Notes under the pieces: model-generated
Databases searched by the model: none
Seen by the model: only the letters and a program-made list of their open reading frames with translations
Told to the model about the DNA's origin: nothing
From: Ehretia macrophylla
Lineage: Eukaryota > Streptophyta > Magnoliopsida > Boraginales > Ehretiaceae
Assembly: GCA_037974665.1 (NCBI GenBank)
Contig: CM075771.1
Location: 15,907,425 to 15,971,424 of the forward strand
Direction: 5' to 3'
DNA: 64,000 bases
In this document: positions 34,024 to 45,086 of the stretch, piece after piece
Layout: every line of letters starts with the position of its first letter
Position numbering within the stretch: the first letter of the stretch is position 1
Program-made: the position numbers and the translations under genes

Positions 34024-34142
34024 CGGTGCGATCATACCAGCAACAGTGCACCGGATCCCATATGAAGTATGAAGTAAAACGTGCTTGAGCGAGAGTAGTA
34101 CTAGGATGGGTGACCCCCTAGGAAGTCTTCGTGTTGCACCCC
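34024..34142 (+). rRNA. 5S rRNA gene, copy 33
   Basis: +1 is C. AACAG at nt 19-23, ATATGAAGTATG at nt 37-48, T53A, G56A and G65A. Box C is intact apart from G97A. Confidence 0.91.
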
Positions 34143-34555
34143 GCTTTTTGTCTTGTTTTTTTGCCCCGTTCACGCTTGCCAACATGCTTTATCCATCACA
34201 TTTCGATTAACGAGTCCCACGGCATCTTGGGCAAGACAATTTCACTTCACGTAGAGGTTGGGACCGCAAACCGAGGGCATGGGGCTCTTGACCAGGTCTC
34301 CGTCGCTCCGGTGCCCATTACTTTTGATCCGTAAGGAGTTATGCAGCGTACAACATACCGTTGGAAAGCCCTTAGAGAGCTCTACGACGGGGGCAGCAAG
34401 CCTGCTCTACTACAACTATTTTTGGAGCCCAACATTGAATATTTTCATCAGTTTTGGGCCACTTTTCTTCTATTTGCACTGTTTCTTCATCTCGGATCGT
34501 TCGTCATGAGCCGCATAAAGAACGACACATAAGGGCTTTGCACCCTCAACATGAC

Positions 34556-34674
34556 AGGTGCTATCATATCAGCATTAATGCACCGGATCCCATCCGAACT
34601 TCGAAGTCAAACGTGCTTGGACAAGAGTAATACTAGTATAGGTGATCCCCTGGGAAGTCCTCGTGTTGCACCCC
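34556..34674 (+). rRNA. 5S rRNA gene, copy 34
   Basis: +1 is A. G7T, C14T, C20T, A40C, C46T, T53C, G56A, G66A, G68A, G75A, G82T, G85A and C91T. Confidence 0.91.
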
Positions 34675-35087
34675 CTTTTTGGTTTTGTTTTTTTGCCCCG
34701 TTCAGGCTTGCCAATATATTTTATCCATCACATTTCTAATATTGAGTCGCACAATATCTTGGGCAAGACAACTTCACTTCGCGTAGAGGCTGGGACTGCA
34801 AACTGAGGGCGTGGGGCCAGTGACCAGGTCTTCGTCGCTCCGGTACCCATAAATTTTTATCTCTAAGGAGTTATGCGGAGCACAGCATAACGTTGGAAAG
34901 CTCTCTGATAGCTCTACAACGGGGGTAGCAAGCCTGCTTGGCTGCACTTGTTTTTGGAGCACAAAATTGAACATTTTCATCAGTTTTGGGTCACTTTTCT
35001 TCATTTTGCACTATTTCTTCATCCCAGATCGTTCATCGTGAGCCGCGAAAAGGACATCGCAGAAGGGCTTTGCGCCCTCAACATGAC

Positions 35088-35206
35088 TGGTGCGATCATA
35101 CCAGCACTAATGCACCGGATCCCATCAGAACTACGAAGTTAAATGCTCTTGGGCGAGAGTAGTACTAGGATGGGTGAACCCCTAGGAAGTCCTCATGTTG
35201 CACCCC
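35088..35206 (+). rRNA. 5S rRNA gene, copy 35 (CAGAAG class)
   Basis: +1 is T. C46A and G56A with an upstream CAGAAG. Box A also reads AAATGCT at nt 54-60; C91A, G97A and G108A follow. Confidence 0.93.
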
Positions 35207-35618
35207 CCTTTTCATTCTGTTTCTTTGCCTCGTTCAGGCTTGCCAATATGCTTTATCCTTCACATTTTAATATCGAGTCCCTCGACATCTTGGGCAAGAC
35301 AACTTCACTTCCCATAGAGGCTGAGACAGCAAACTGAGGGTGTGGGGCCTGTGACCAGGTCTTCGTCGCTCCGGTGCCCATAACTTTTTATCCGTAAAGA
35401 GTTATGCGGCGCACAACATACCATTGGAAAGCTATCTGATAGCTCTACGACAAAGGTAGCAAGCCTGCTCAGTTGCACCTGTTATTGAAGACCAAAATTG
35501 AACGTTTTCATCAGTTTTTGACAACTTTTCTTCTTTTTGCATTGTTCCTTCTTCCCAGATTGTTCGTCGTGAGCCACGAAAAGGACGACACAGAAGGGCA
35601 GTGCGCCCTCAACATGAT

Positions 35619-35737
35619 GGGTTTGATCATACCAACAATAATGCACTGGATCCCATCAGAACTACGTAGTTAAACGTGCTTGGACAAGAGTAGTACTAGG
35701 ATGGGTAACCTCCTAGGAAGTCCTCGTGTTGCACCCC
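35619..35737 (+). rRNA. 5S rRNA gene, copy 36 (CAGAAG class)
   Basis: -1/+1 is TG. G5T, C6T, G17A, C20A, C29T, C46A, A49T, G56A, G66A, G68A, G89A and G97A. The upstream site is CAGAAG. Confidence 0.92.
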
Positions 35738-36150
35738 CCATTTCGTTCTGATTTTTCGGCCTGTTCATGCTTTCCAATATGTTTTATCCTTCACATTTCT
35801 AATATCGAGTCCCACGGAATCTTGGGCAAGACAACTTCACTTCGCGTCGAGGTTGGGACCACAAACTGAGGGCGTGGGGCCTGTGACCAGTTCTTCGTCG
35901 CTCTGGTGCCCATAAATTTTTATCCGTAAGGAGTAATGCGGCGCACAACATGCCGTTGGAAAGCTCTCTGATAGCTCTACGACGGGGGTAGCATGCTTGC
36001 TTGGCTGTGCTTGTTTTTGGAGCCCAAAATTGAACATTTTCATCAGTTTCGGGCCACTTTTCTTCTTTTTGCATTATTTATTCATCCCGGATAATTCGTC
36101 GTGAGCCGCAAAAAGGACGACACAGAAGTTCTTTGCGCCCTCAACATGAC

Positions 36151-36270
36151 GGATGCAATCATACCTGCACTGACGCAACTAGATTCCATCAGAACTATGA
36201 AGTTAAACGTGCTTGGGTGAGTATAATACTAGGATGGGTGACCCCTTAGGAAGTCCTTGTATTGCACCCC
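36151..36270 (+). rRNA. 5S rRNA gene, copy 37 (CAGAAG class)
   Basis: 120 nt, with an extra base in ACGCAACTAG near nt 23-31. C46A, C47T and G56A with an upstream CAGAAG. TATAATA replaces AGTAGTA at nt 71-77. Confidence 0.89.
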
Positions 36271-36682
36271 CCTTTTCGTTTTGTTTTTTTGCCCCGTTCA
36301 GGCTTGCCAAGATACTTTATCCATCACATTTCTATTATCGATTCCCACGGCATCTTGGGACAGACTACTTCATTTCGCGTGGAGGCTGGGACCGCAAACA
36401 GAGGGCGTGGGGCTTGTGCCTAGGTCTCCGTCGCTCCGGTGCCCATAACTTTTGATCCGTAAAGAGTTATGTGGCGCATAACATACCGTTGGAAAGCTGT
36501 TTGAGAGCTCTACGATGGGGGCACCAAGCCTGCTCGACTGCACCCTTTTTGGAGCCCAAAATCGAACATTTTCATCCATTTCGGGCCACTTTTCTTCTTT
36601 TTGCACAGTTTTTTCATCCCGGATCATTCATTGTGAGCTGCAAAAAGGACGACACATAAATGATTTGCTTCATCAACATGAT

Positions 36683-36801
36683 AGATGCAATCATACTAGC
36701 ACTAATGCACCGGATCCCATTAGAACTCCGAAGTTAAGCGTGCTTGGGCGAGAGTAGTACTAGGATGGGTGACCCCCTGGGAAGCCCTCGTGTTGCACCT
36801 C
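36683..36801 (+). rRNA. 5S rRNA gene, copy 38
   Basis: -1/+1 is TA and the start reads AGATGCAATC. From nt 40 to 102 it matches consensus, so the whole internal promoter is intact; T103C and the ACCTC end differ. Confidence 0.95.
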
Positions 36802-37202
36802 CCTTTTCGTTTTGGTTTTTTGCCCCGTTCAGGTTTGCCAAGATATTTTATCCATCACATTTCTATTCTTGAGTCCCACAGCATCTTAGGTAAGACAACT
36901 TCGTTTCACGTAGAGGATAGGACCGTAAACCGAGGGTGTGGGGCCAGTGACCTGGTCTCCGTAGCTCCGTTGCCCATAACTTTTCATCCGTAAGGAGTTA
37001 TGTGGTGCACAACATATTGTTGGGAAGCTCTCTCAGAGCCCTATTACGAGACCAACAAGCCTGCTCTGCTGCGTATGTTTTCGTAGACCAAAATCGAAAA
37101 TTTTCATCCGTTTTGGGCCAGTTTTCTTCTTTTTACGGTGTTTCTTCTTCCCGGATCGTTCGTCGTGAGCCGCGAATAAGGGCTTTATGCCCTCAACGTG
37201 AC

Positions 37203-37320
37203 GGGTGCAATCATTCCAACACTAATGCACCGGATCTCATCAGAACTCCGAAGTTAAGCTTGCTTGGGCAAGAGTAGTACTAGGATGGGTGACCCCTGGG
37301 AAGTCCTTGTGTTGCACCCC
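37203..37320 (+). rRNA. 5S rRNA gene, copy 39
   Basis: 118 nt with one C lost in GACCCCTGGG. G7A, A13T, G17A, C35T, G58T and G68A. The upstream region has lost about 12 bp, giving GCGAATAAGGGC. Confidence 0.92.
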
Positions 37321-37732
37321 CCTTTTCGTTTTGTTTTTTTGCCTCGTTCATGATTGCCAAGAAGCTTTATCCATCACATTTCTATTATCGAGTCCCACGG
37401 CATCTTGGGCAAAATAACTTCACTTCGTGTAGAAGTTGGGACCGTAAACCGAGGTTGTAGGGCCTGAGACCAGGTCTCCGTCGCTCTGGTGCACATAACT
37501 TTTGATCTGTAAGGAGTTATGCGGCGCAAAACATACTATTGGAAAGCTCTCTGATAGCTATACGATGGGGGCGGCAAGCTTGCATGGCGCGGCTATTTTC
37601 GGAGCCCAAAATCAAACATTTTCATCAGTTTTCGGTCACTTTTCTTCTTTTTGCGCTGTTTCTTCATCCCGGATCGGTCATTGTGGGCCGCAAAAAGGAC
37701 GACACGTAAGGGCTTTACTCCTTCAACATGAC

Positions 37733-37851
37733 GGGTGTGATCATACGAGCACTAATGCATCGGATCCCATCAGAACTACGAAGTTAAAAGTGCTTGGGCG
37801 AGAGTAGTACTAGGATGGGTGACCCCCTAGGAAATCCTCGTGTTACACCCC
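37733..37851 (+). rRNA. 5S rRNA gene, copy 40
   Basis: C6T, C15G, C28T, C46A, G56A, C57A, G97A, G102A and G113A. The TATA-like site reads CGTAAGGG. Confidence 0.93.
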
Positions 37852-38262
37852 TCTTTTCACGTTGTTTTTTTGCCCTGTTCACGCTTGCCTAGATGTTTTA
37901 TCCATCACATTCTTATTATTGAGTCCCACGCCATCTTGGGCAAGAGAACTTCACTTCGCGTAGAGGTTGGGACCTCGGACCGAGGGCGTGGGGCCTATGA
38001 CTAGGTCTCTATCGCTCTGGTGCCCATAACTTTTGATCCGTAAGGAGTTATGCGGTGCACAACATACCGTTGAAAAGCTCTCAGAGAGCTCTATTATGGG
38101 ACCAACAAGCCTGCTCGGCTGCGCTTTTTTTTTAGCTCAGAATTGAGTATTTTCTTCAGTTTTGGGCCGCTTTTCTTCTTTTGCGGTGTTTCTTCGTCCT
38201 GGATCGTTCGTCTTGAGCAGCGAAAAGGAAGACACCTAAGGGCTTTGCGCTATCAACATGAT

Positions 38263-38381
38263 GGGTACGATCATGCCAGCACTAATGCACTGGATCCCAT
38301 CAGAACTCTGAAGTTAAGCATGTTTGGACGAGAGTAGTACTATGATGGGTGACTACCTGGGAAGTCCTCATGTTGCACCCC
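38263..38381 (+). rRNA. 5S rRNA gene, copy 41
   Basis: -1/+1 is TG. G5A, A13G, C29T, C47T, G58A, C61T, G66A, G81T, C92T, C93A and G108A. A seven-C run follows the gene. Confidence 0.93.
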
Positions 38382-38794
38382 CCCCCTTTTCATTTTGTTT
38401 TTTTGCCCCGTTCAAGATTGCCAAGAAGCTTTATCCATCACATTTCTATTATCGAGTCTCATGGCATCTTGGGCAAACAACTTCACTTCGCGTAGAGGTT
38501 GGGACCTCAAACCGAGGGCGTGGGGCCTGAGACCAGGTCTCCTTCGCTCCAGTGCCCATAACTTTTGATCCGTAAGGAGTTATACGGCGCACATCATACC
38601 GTTGGAAAGCTCTCTGATAGCTATACGACGGGGGCGGAAAGCTTGCTCGGCTACGCCTATTTTCAGTGCCCAAAATTGAACATTTTCTCAGTTTTGGCCA
38701 CTTTTCTTCTTTTTGTGTTGTTTTTTTGTCCCATATCGGTCGTCGTGAGACACGAAAAGAACGAAACATAAGGGCTTTCCGCCCTCAACATGAC

Positions 38795-38913
38795 AGGTGC
38801 GATCATACCAGCACTAATACGTTGGATCTCATCAGAACTACGAAGTTAAGCGTGCTGCGGCGAGAGTAGTACTAGGATGGGTGACCCCCTAGGAAGTCCT
38901 CGTGTTGCACCCT
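38795..38913 (+). rRNA. 5S rRNA gene, copy 42
   Basis: +1 is A. ACGTTG at nt 25-30, C35T, C46A, CTGCGG at nt 61-66, G97A and an ACCCT end. Confidence 0.92.
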
Positions 38914-39326
38914 TCTTTTCGTTTTGTTTTTTTGCCCCGTTCACGCTTGCCAAGATGTTTTATCCATCACATTTCTATTATCGTGTCCCACGCCATCTTG
39001 GGCAAGAGAACTTCACTTCGCGTAGAGGTTGGGACCGCAAACCGTGGGCGTGGGGCCTGTGACCTGGTCTCCGTCGCTCCGGTGCCGATAACTTTTGATC
39101 CGTAAGGAGTTATGCGGCGCATAGCATACCATTGGAAAGCTTTTTGAGAGCTCTACGGTAGGGGCAGTAACCCTGCTTACCTGCGCTTGTTTCTGGAGCC
39201 CAAAATAGAACATTTTCATCAGTTTCGGGTAACTTTTCTTCTTTTTACACTGTTTCTTCGTCCTGGATCGTTCGTCGTGAGCCGCGAAAAGGACGACACA
39301 TACGGGCTTTGCACCCTCAACTTGAT

Positions 39327-39445
39327 GGGTGCGATCATACTAGCAATAATGGGCTGCATCCCATCAGAACTACGAAGTTAAACATGCTTGGGCGAGAGTA
39401 GTACTATGATGAATGACCACCTGGGAAGTCCTCGTGTTGCACCCC
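39327..39445 (+). rRNA. 5S rRNA gene, copy 43
   Basis: -1/+1 is TG. C15T, C20A, GGCTG at nt 26-30, G31C, C46A, G56A, G58A, G81T, GAATGA in box C and C93A. Paired with copy 47. Confidence 0.92.
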
Positions 39446-39856
39446 CCTTTTCATTTTGTTTTTTTGCCCCATTCAGGATTGCCAAGATACCTTATCAATC
39501 ACATTTCTATTATCGAGTCCTACGAAATTTTTGGCAAGACAACTTCACTTCGAGTAGAGGTTAGGACCGCAAACCGAGGGCGTGGGGCTTGTGACCAGGC
39601 CTTCGTTGCTCCGGTGCCCATAACTATTGATCCGTAAGGAATTATGCGACGAACAACCTACCGTTGGAAAGCTCTCTAAAAGCTCTACGACAGGGCAGTA
39701 AGCATGCTTGGCTGCTCTTGTTTCTGAGCCCAAAATTGAACATTTTCATCAGTTTTGGGCCACTTTTCTACTTTTTGCACTGTTTCATCATCCTAGATCA
39801 ATCGTCGTGAGCCATGAAAAGGACGACACATAAGGGCTTTGCACCATCAACATGAC

Positions 39857-39975
39857 GGGTACGATTATACCAGCACTAATGCACCGGATCCCATCAGAAC
39901 TCTAAAGTTAAGCGTGCTTGGGCGAGAGTAGTACTAGGACGGGTGACCCCGTTAGAATTCATTGGGTTGCACCCC
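39857..39975 (+). rRNA. 5S rRNA gene, copy 44
   Basis: G5A, C10T, C47T, G48A and T84C. Its nt 94-110 are replaced by GTTAGAATTCATTGGG, so the 3' third is abnormal. The following spacer has the ~97-bp deletion. Paired with copy 48. Confidence 0.91.
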
Positions 39976-40290
39976 CATTTTTGTTTTGGTTTTTTGTCCC
40001 GTTCAGGCTTGCCAAGATACTTTATCCATCACATTTCTACTATTGGGTCCCACGACATCTTGGGCAAGTCAAATTCATTTCGTATAGAGGTTGGGACCGC
40101 AAACCAAGGGCATGGGGCATGCGACAGGGGCAGCAAGCCTGCTCAGTTGCGCCTGTTTTCGGAGCTCAAATTCAAACATTTTCATCAATTTTGAGCCACT
40201 TTTCCTCTTTGCGCAGTTTCTTCATCCAGGATCGTTTGTCGTGAGCCGCGAAAAGGACGACACATAAGAGCTTTATGCCGTCAAAATGAC

Positions 40291-40409
40291 AGGTACGATC
40301 ATAATAGCACTAATTCACCGGATCCTATCAGAACTCCGAAGTTAAGCATGCTTGGGCGAGAGTTGTACTAGGATGGGTGACCACCTGGGAAGTCCTCGTG
40401 TTGCCTCCT
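40291..40409 (+). rRNA. 5S rRNA gene, copy 45
   Basis: +1 is A. G5A, C14A, C15T, G25T, C36T, G58A, A74T and C93A. The 3' end TTGCCTCCT runs into a C-rich tract to 40432, so the end is approximate. Paired with copy 49. Confidence 0.9.
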
Positions 40410-40432
40410 CCCCCCCCTCCCCGCGCCCCATT
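40405..40432. repeat. C-rich tract replacing the start of the terminator
   Basis: CTCC and C-runs with one GCGCCCC, only after this copy. The paired unit (42455-42467) has a shorter CCCCCACCCCCC version. A normal T-run still follows. Confidence 0.6.
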
Positions 40433-40843
40433 TTCGTTTTGTTTTTTTGCCCCGTTCAGGCTTGCCTAGATACTTTATCCATCACATTTATATTATCGAG
40501 TCCCACAATATCTTGGTCAAGACAACTTCACTCCGCGTAGAGGCTGGGACCGCAAACCGAGGGCGTGGGGCCTGTGACTAGGTCTCCGTCACTCCGGTGC
40601 CCTTATCTTTTGATCCGTAAGGAGTTATGCTGCGCGCACAGCACACTGTTAGAAAGCTCTCTGAGAGCTCTACAACGGGGGCAGCATTCCTAGTAGGCTG
40701 CACCTATTTTTGGAACCCAAAATCGAACATTTTTATCAGTTTTGGGCCACTTTTCTTCTCTTTGCACTGTTTCTTCTTCCAAGATGGTTCGTCGTGAGCC
40801 GCGAAAAGGATTACACATAAGGGCTTTGTGCCCTCAACATGAC

Positions 40844-40962
40844 TAGTGCGAACATACCAGCACTAATGCACCGGATTCCATCAGAACTCCGAAGTTAAGT
40901 CTGCTTGGGCGAGAGTAGTACTAGGATGGATGACCCCGTGAGAAGTCCTCGTGTTGCACCCC
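40844..40962 (+). rRNA. 5S rRNA gene, copy 46
   Basis: Starts TAG. G-to-A or T changes at nt 1-2, T9A, C34T, C57T, G58T, G87A, C95G and G98A. Paired with copy 50, which shares C34T. Confidence 0.93.
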
Positions 40963-41376
40963 CCTTTTCGTTTTGTTTTTTTTGCCCCGTTCAGGCTTGC
41001 CAATATGCTTTATCCCTCACATTTCGATTATCAAGTCCCATGGCATCTTGGGCAAGACAACTTCACTTCGTGTAGAGGCAGAGACCGCAAACCGAGGGTG
41101 TGGGGCCCGTGACCAGGTCTCCGTCACTCTGGTGCCCTTAACTTTTGATCCGTAAGGATTTATGCCACGCACAGCATACTGTTGGAAAGCTCTCTGAGAG
41201 CTCTACGGCAGGGGTAGTAACCCTGCTTACCTGCGCTTGTTTCTGGAGCCCAAAATAGAACATTTTCATCATTTTCGGGCAACTTTTCTTCTTTTTACAC
41301 TGTTTCTTCGTCCCGGATCGTTCCTCGTGAGGTGCGAAAAGGACGACACATACGAGCTTTGCACCTTCAACTTGAT

Positions 41377-41495
41377 AGGTGCAATCATACCAGCAATAAT
41401 GCGCTGGATCACATCAGAACTCCAATGTTAAGCGTGCTTGGGCGAGAGTAGTATTATGATGAGTGACCACCTGGGAAGTCCTCGTGTTGCACCCC
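41377..41495 (+). rRNA. 5S rRNA gene, copy 47
   Basis: -1/+1 is TA. G7A, C20A, CGCTG at nt 26-30, C35A, G48A, A50T, C78T, G81T, G86A and C93A. Confidence 0.92.
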
Positions 41496-41908
41496 CCTTT
41501 TCGTTTTGTATTTTTTCCCCGTTCAGGATTGCCAAGATACCTTATCAATCATATTTCTATTATCGAGTCCTATAGAATTTTTGGCAGGACAACTTCACTT
41601 CGCGTAGAGGCTGGGACCACAAATCAAGGGCGTGGGGCTTGTGACCAGGCCTCCGTTGCTCCAGTGCCCATAACTATTGATCCGTAAGGAATTATGCGGC
41701 ATACAGCCTAGCGTTGGAAAGCTCTCTAATAACTCTATGACAAGGGCAGTAAGCCTGCTCGGCTGCACCTATTTTTAGAGCCCAAAATTGAACATTTTCA
41801 TCAGTTTTGGGCCACTTTTCTTCTTTTTGCACTATTTTTTTGTCAAGGGTCGTTCGTTGTGAGCAGCAAAAAGGACGACACATAAGGGCTTTGTGCCCTG
41901 AACATGAT

Positions 41909-42027
41909 GGGTGCGATCATATCAACACCAATGCACCGGATCCCATCAGAACTCCGAAGTTAAGCGTGCTTGGGTGAGAGTAGTACTAGGATGGGTGAGC
42001 CCCTAAGAAGTCCTCGTGTAGCACCCC
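41909..42027 (+). rRNA. 5S rRNA gene, copy 48
   Basis: -1/+1 is TG. C14T, G17A, T21C, C67T, C91G, G97A, G98A and T112A. Box A is intact. The spacer after it carries the 97-bp deletion. Confidence 0.94.
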
Positions 42028-42342
42028 CCTTTTCGTTTTGGGTTTTTGCCCCGTTCAGGCTTGCCAAGATACTTTATCCATCATATTTCTATTATCGATT
42101 CCCACGGCATCTTGGGCAAGACAACTTCATTTCGTGTAGAGGTTGGGACCACAAACCAAGGGCGTGGCGCCTGCGACGGGGGCACCAAGCCTGCTCAGCA
42201 GCGCCTGTTTTCGGAGCTCAAATTCAAACATTTTCATCAGTTTTGAGCCACTTTTCTTCTTTGCGTTGTTTCTTTGTCCAGGATCGTTCGTCGTGAGCCG
42301 TGAAAAGGACGACACATAAGGGCTTTACGCCCTCAAAATGAC

Positions 42343-42461
42343 AGGTACGATCATACCAGCACTAATTCACCGGATCCGATAAGAACTCTGAAGCTAAGCA
42401 TGCTTGGGCGAAAGTTGTACTAGGATGGGTGACCACCTGGGAAGTCCTCGTGTTGCCCCCA
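42343..42461 (+). rRNA. 5S rRNA gene, copy 49
   Basis: +1 is A. G5A, G25T, C36G, C39A, C47T, T52C, G58A, G70A, A74T and C93A. The 3' end TTGCCCCCA is altered as in copy 45. Confidence 0.9.
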
Positions 42462-42879
42462 CCCCCCTTTTCGTTTTAATTTTTTGCCCTGTTCAGGCTT
42501 GCCAAGATACTTTATCCATCTCATTTCTATTATCGAGTCCCACGACATCTTAGTCAAGACAACTTCACTCCGCGTAGAGGCTGGGATAGCAAACCGAGGG
42601 CGTGGGACCTGTGACTAGGTCTCTGTCACTCCGGTGCCCTTATCTTTTGATCCGTAAAGAGTTATGCCACACATAACATACCGTTGGAAAGCTCTCTGAG
42701 AGCTCTAGGACGTGGGCAGCAAGCCTGCTTGGCTACGGCTATTTTTGGAGCCCAAAAATCTAACATTTTCATCAATTTTGGGCCACTTTTCTTCTTTTTG
42801 CACTGTTTCATCATCCCGGATCGATCGTCGTGAGCCGCAAAATGGATGACACATAAGGGCTTTGCACCCTCAACTTGAC

Positions 42880-42997
42880 TGGTGTGATCATCCTAGCACT
42901 AATGCACCAGATTCCATCAGAACTCTGAAGTTCAGCGTGCTTGCGCGAGAGTAGTACTAGGACGGGTGACACCCTGGAAGTCCTCGGGTTGTACCCC
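42880..42997 (+). rRNA. 5S rRNA gene, copy 50
   Basis: 118 nt. +1 is T. C6T, A13C, G30A, C34T, C47T, A54C, G65C and T84C, with a base lost in GACACCCTGGAAG. Confidence 0.9.
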
Positions 42998-43410
42998 CAT
43001 TTTCATTTTGTTTTTTTGCCCTGTTCAGGCTTTCCAATATGCTTTATAACTCACATTTCTATTATTGAGTCCCACGACATCTTGGACAAGACAACTTCAC
43101 ATCGCGTAGAGGTTGGGACCGCAAACCGAGGGCGTGGGGCCTGTGACCACGTGTCCGTCACTCCAGTGCCCTTACCTTTTGATCCGTAAGACGTTATACG
43201 ACACACATCATACCATTGGAATGCTCTCTGAGAGCCCTACGAAGGGGGTAGCAAGCCTGCTCGGTTGCGCCTATTTTTGGAGCCCAAAATCAAAGATTTT
43301 CATCAGTTTTGGGTTATTTTTCTTCTTTTTGTATTGTTTCTTTGTCCCGGATGGTTCGTCGTGAGCTGCGAAAAGCACGACATATAAGGGCCTTGTGCCC
43401 TCAACATGGA

Positions 43411-43529
43411 AAGTGCGATCATACCAGAACTAATGCACCGGATCCCATCAGAACTCCGAAGTTAAGCGTGCTTGGGAGAGAGTAGTAATAGGATATGTGA
43501 CCTCGTGAGAAGTCCTCGTGTTGCACCCC
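43411..43529 (+). rRNA. 5S rRNA gene, copy 51
   Basis: Start region altered (GGA before AAGTGC). Nt 20-66 match consensus. C67A, C79A, GGATATGTGA, C93T, C95G and G98A follow. Confidence 0.93.
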
Positions 43530-43951
43530 CCGTTTCGTTTTGTTTTTTTGACCCGTTCAGGCTTGCCAAGATGCTTTATCCGTCATATTTCTATTATCGA
43601 GTCCTACGGCATCTTGGTCAAGACAACATTGCTTCACGTAGAGGCTAGGCCCGCAAACCGAGGGCATGGGGCGTGGGGCGTGCGACTAGGTCTCCGTCAC
43701 TCTGGTGCATATAACTTTTGATCCATAAGGAGTTATACGGCGCACAACATACCGTTGGAAATCTCTCTGAGAGCTCTACGATAGGGGCAGCAAGCCTGCT
43801 TGGCTGCGCCTATTTTCAAAGCCCAAAATCGAACATTTTCAGCAGTTTTGGGCCACTTTTTGTTCTTTTTGCACTATTTTCTTCTTCCCGGATCGTTCGT
43901 CATGATGCGTGAAAAGGACGACACATAAGGGCTTTGCGCCTTCAACATGAC

Positions 43952-44070
43952 GAGTACGATCATACCAGTACTAGTGCACCAAATCGCATCAGAACTACGA
44001 AGTTTAGCTTGCTTGGGCGAGAGTAGTACTAGGATGGGTGACCCCCTGGGAAGTCCTCGTGTTGCACCCT
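43952..44070 (+). rRNA. 5S rRNA gene, copy 52 (conversion twin of copy 83)
   Basis: First half strongly altered (G2A, G5A, C18T, A23G, G30A, G31A, C35G, C46A, A54T, G58T) while nt 61-118 match consensus. This mosaic is shared base for base with copy 83 at 60174, including about 70 bp upstream from 43881. Confidence 0.94.
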
Positions 44071-44436
44071 CTTTTCATTTTATTTTTTTGCCATGTTCAC
44101 GCTTGCCAACATGCTTTATCCGTCACATTTCTATTAACGAGTCCTACGGCATCTTGGGTAGGACAACTTCACTTCGCGTAGAGGTTGGGACCGTGAACCT
44201 AGGGCGTGGGGCCTGTGACCAGGTCTCCATCGTTCCGGTGCCCATAACTTTTGATTCGTAAGGAGTCACACGGCGCAAAGTGGGCAGCAAGCCTGTTCGG
44301 CTGCGCCTGTTTTCGGAGACCAAAATCGAGCATTTTAATCAGTTTCGGGCCATTTTTCTTCTTTTTTTCATCCCGGATCGTTCGTCGTGAGCTGGGAAAA
44401 AGACGAGACATAAGGGCTTTGCGTCCTTAACATGAC

Positions 44437-44555
44437 GGGTACGATCATATAAGTACAAATGCTCCGGATTCCATCAGAACTCTGAAGTTAAGCGTACTTG
44501 GGCGAGAGTAGTAGTAGAATGGGTGACTAACTAGGAAGTCCTCGTGTTGTACCCC
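44437..44555 (+). rRNA. 5S rRNA gene, copy 53
   Basis: G5A, C14A, C15A, C18T, T21A, A27T, C34T, C47T, G60A, C78G, G82A, and TAA at nt 92-94. Preceded by a shortened spacer. Confidence 0.92.
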
Positions 44556-44967
44556 CCTTATCATTTTCTTTTTTGCCCCATTCAAGCTTGCCAAGATACT
44601 TATTCCATCACATTTCTATTATCGAGTCCCATGGCATCTTGGGCAAGACAACTTCACTTCGCGTAGAGGCTGGGACCGCAAACGGAGGGCGTGGGGCCTG
44701 TGACCAGGTCTCCGTCACTCCGGTGCCGTTAACATTTGATCTGTAAGGAGTTATGCGGTGCACAACATATGTTTGGAAAGCTCTCTGAGAGCTCTACGAC
44801 GTGGACAGCCAGCCTGCTCAGCTGCCCCTATTTTTGGAGCCCAAAATCGAACATTTTCATCAGTTCTGGGCCTTTATTTTTCTTTTCGCACTGTTTCTTC
44901 GTCCCGGATGGTTCATCGTGGGCCGCGAAAAGGACGACACATAATGGCTTTGTGCCCTCAACATAAC

Positions 44968-45086
44968 AGGTGCGATCATACCAGTACTAATGCACCGAAT
45001 CCCATCCGAACTTTGAAGTTAAGCGTGCTTGGGCGAGAGTAGTACTAGGATAGGTGACTGACTGGGATGTCCTCGTGTTCCACCCC
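44968..45086 (+). rRNA. 5S rRNA gene, copy 54
   Basis: +1 is A. C18T, G31A, A40C, C46T, C47T, G85A, CTGA at nt 91-94, A101T and G113C. Box A is intact. Confidence 0.93.

Larger units (their letters stand above)
39150..43210 (+). repeat. Four-unit higher-order repeat, two copies
   Basis: Units 39327/39857/40291/40844 pair with 41377/41909/42343/42880 at offsets of 2050, 2052, 2052 and 2036 bp. Shared rare features include GGGGTAGTAACCCTGCTTACC-like sequence before the first gene (39160 and 41210), AGCAATAATG in that gene, a ~97-bp spacer deletion after the second gene giving a 434-bp unit, and TAATTCACCGG plus AGTTGTAC in the third. Gene orientation and order are kept, so this is a tandem duplication of four units. 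Confidence 0.88.
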
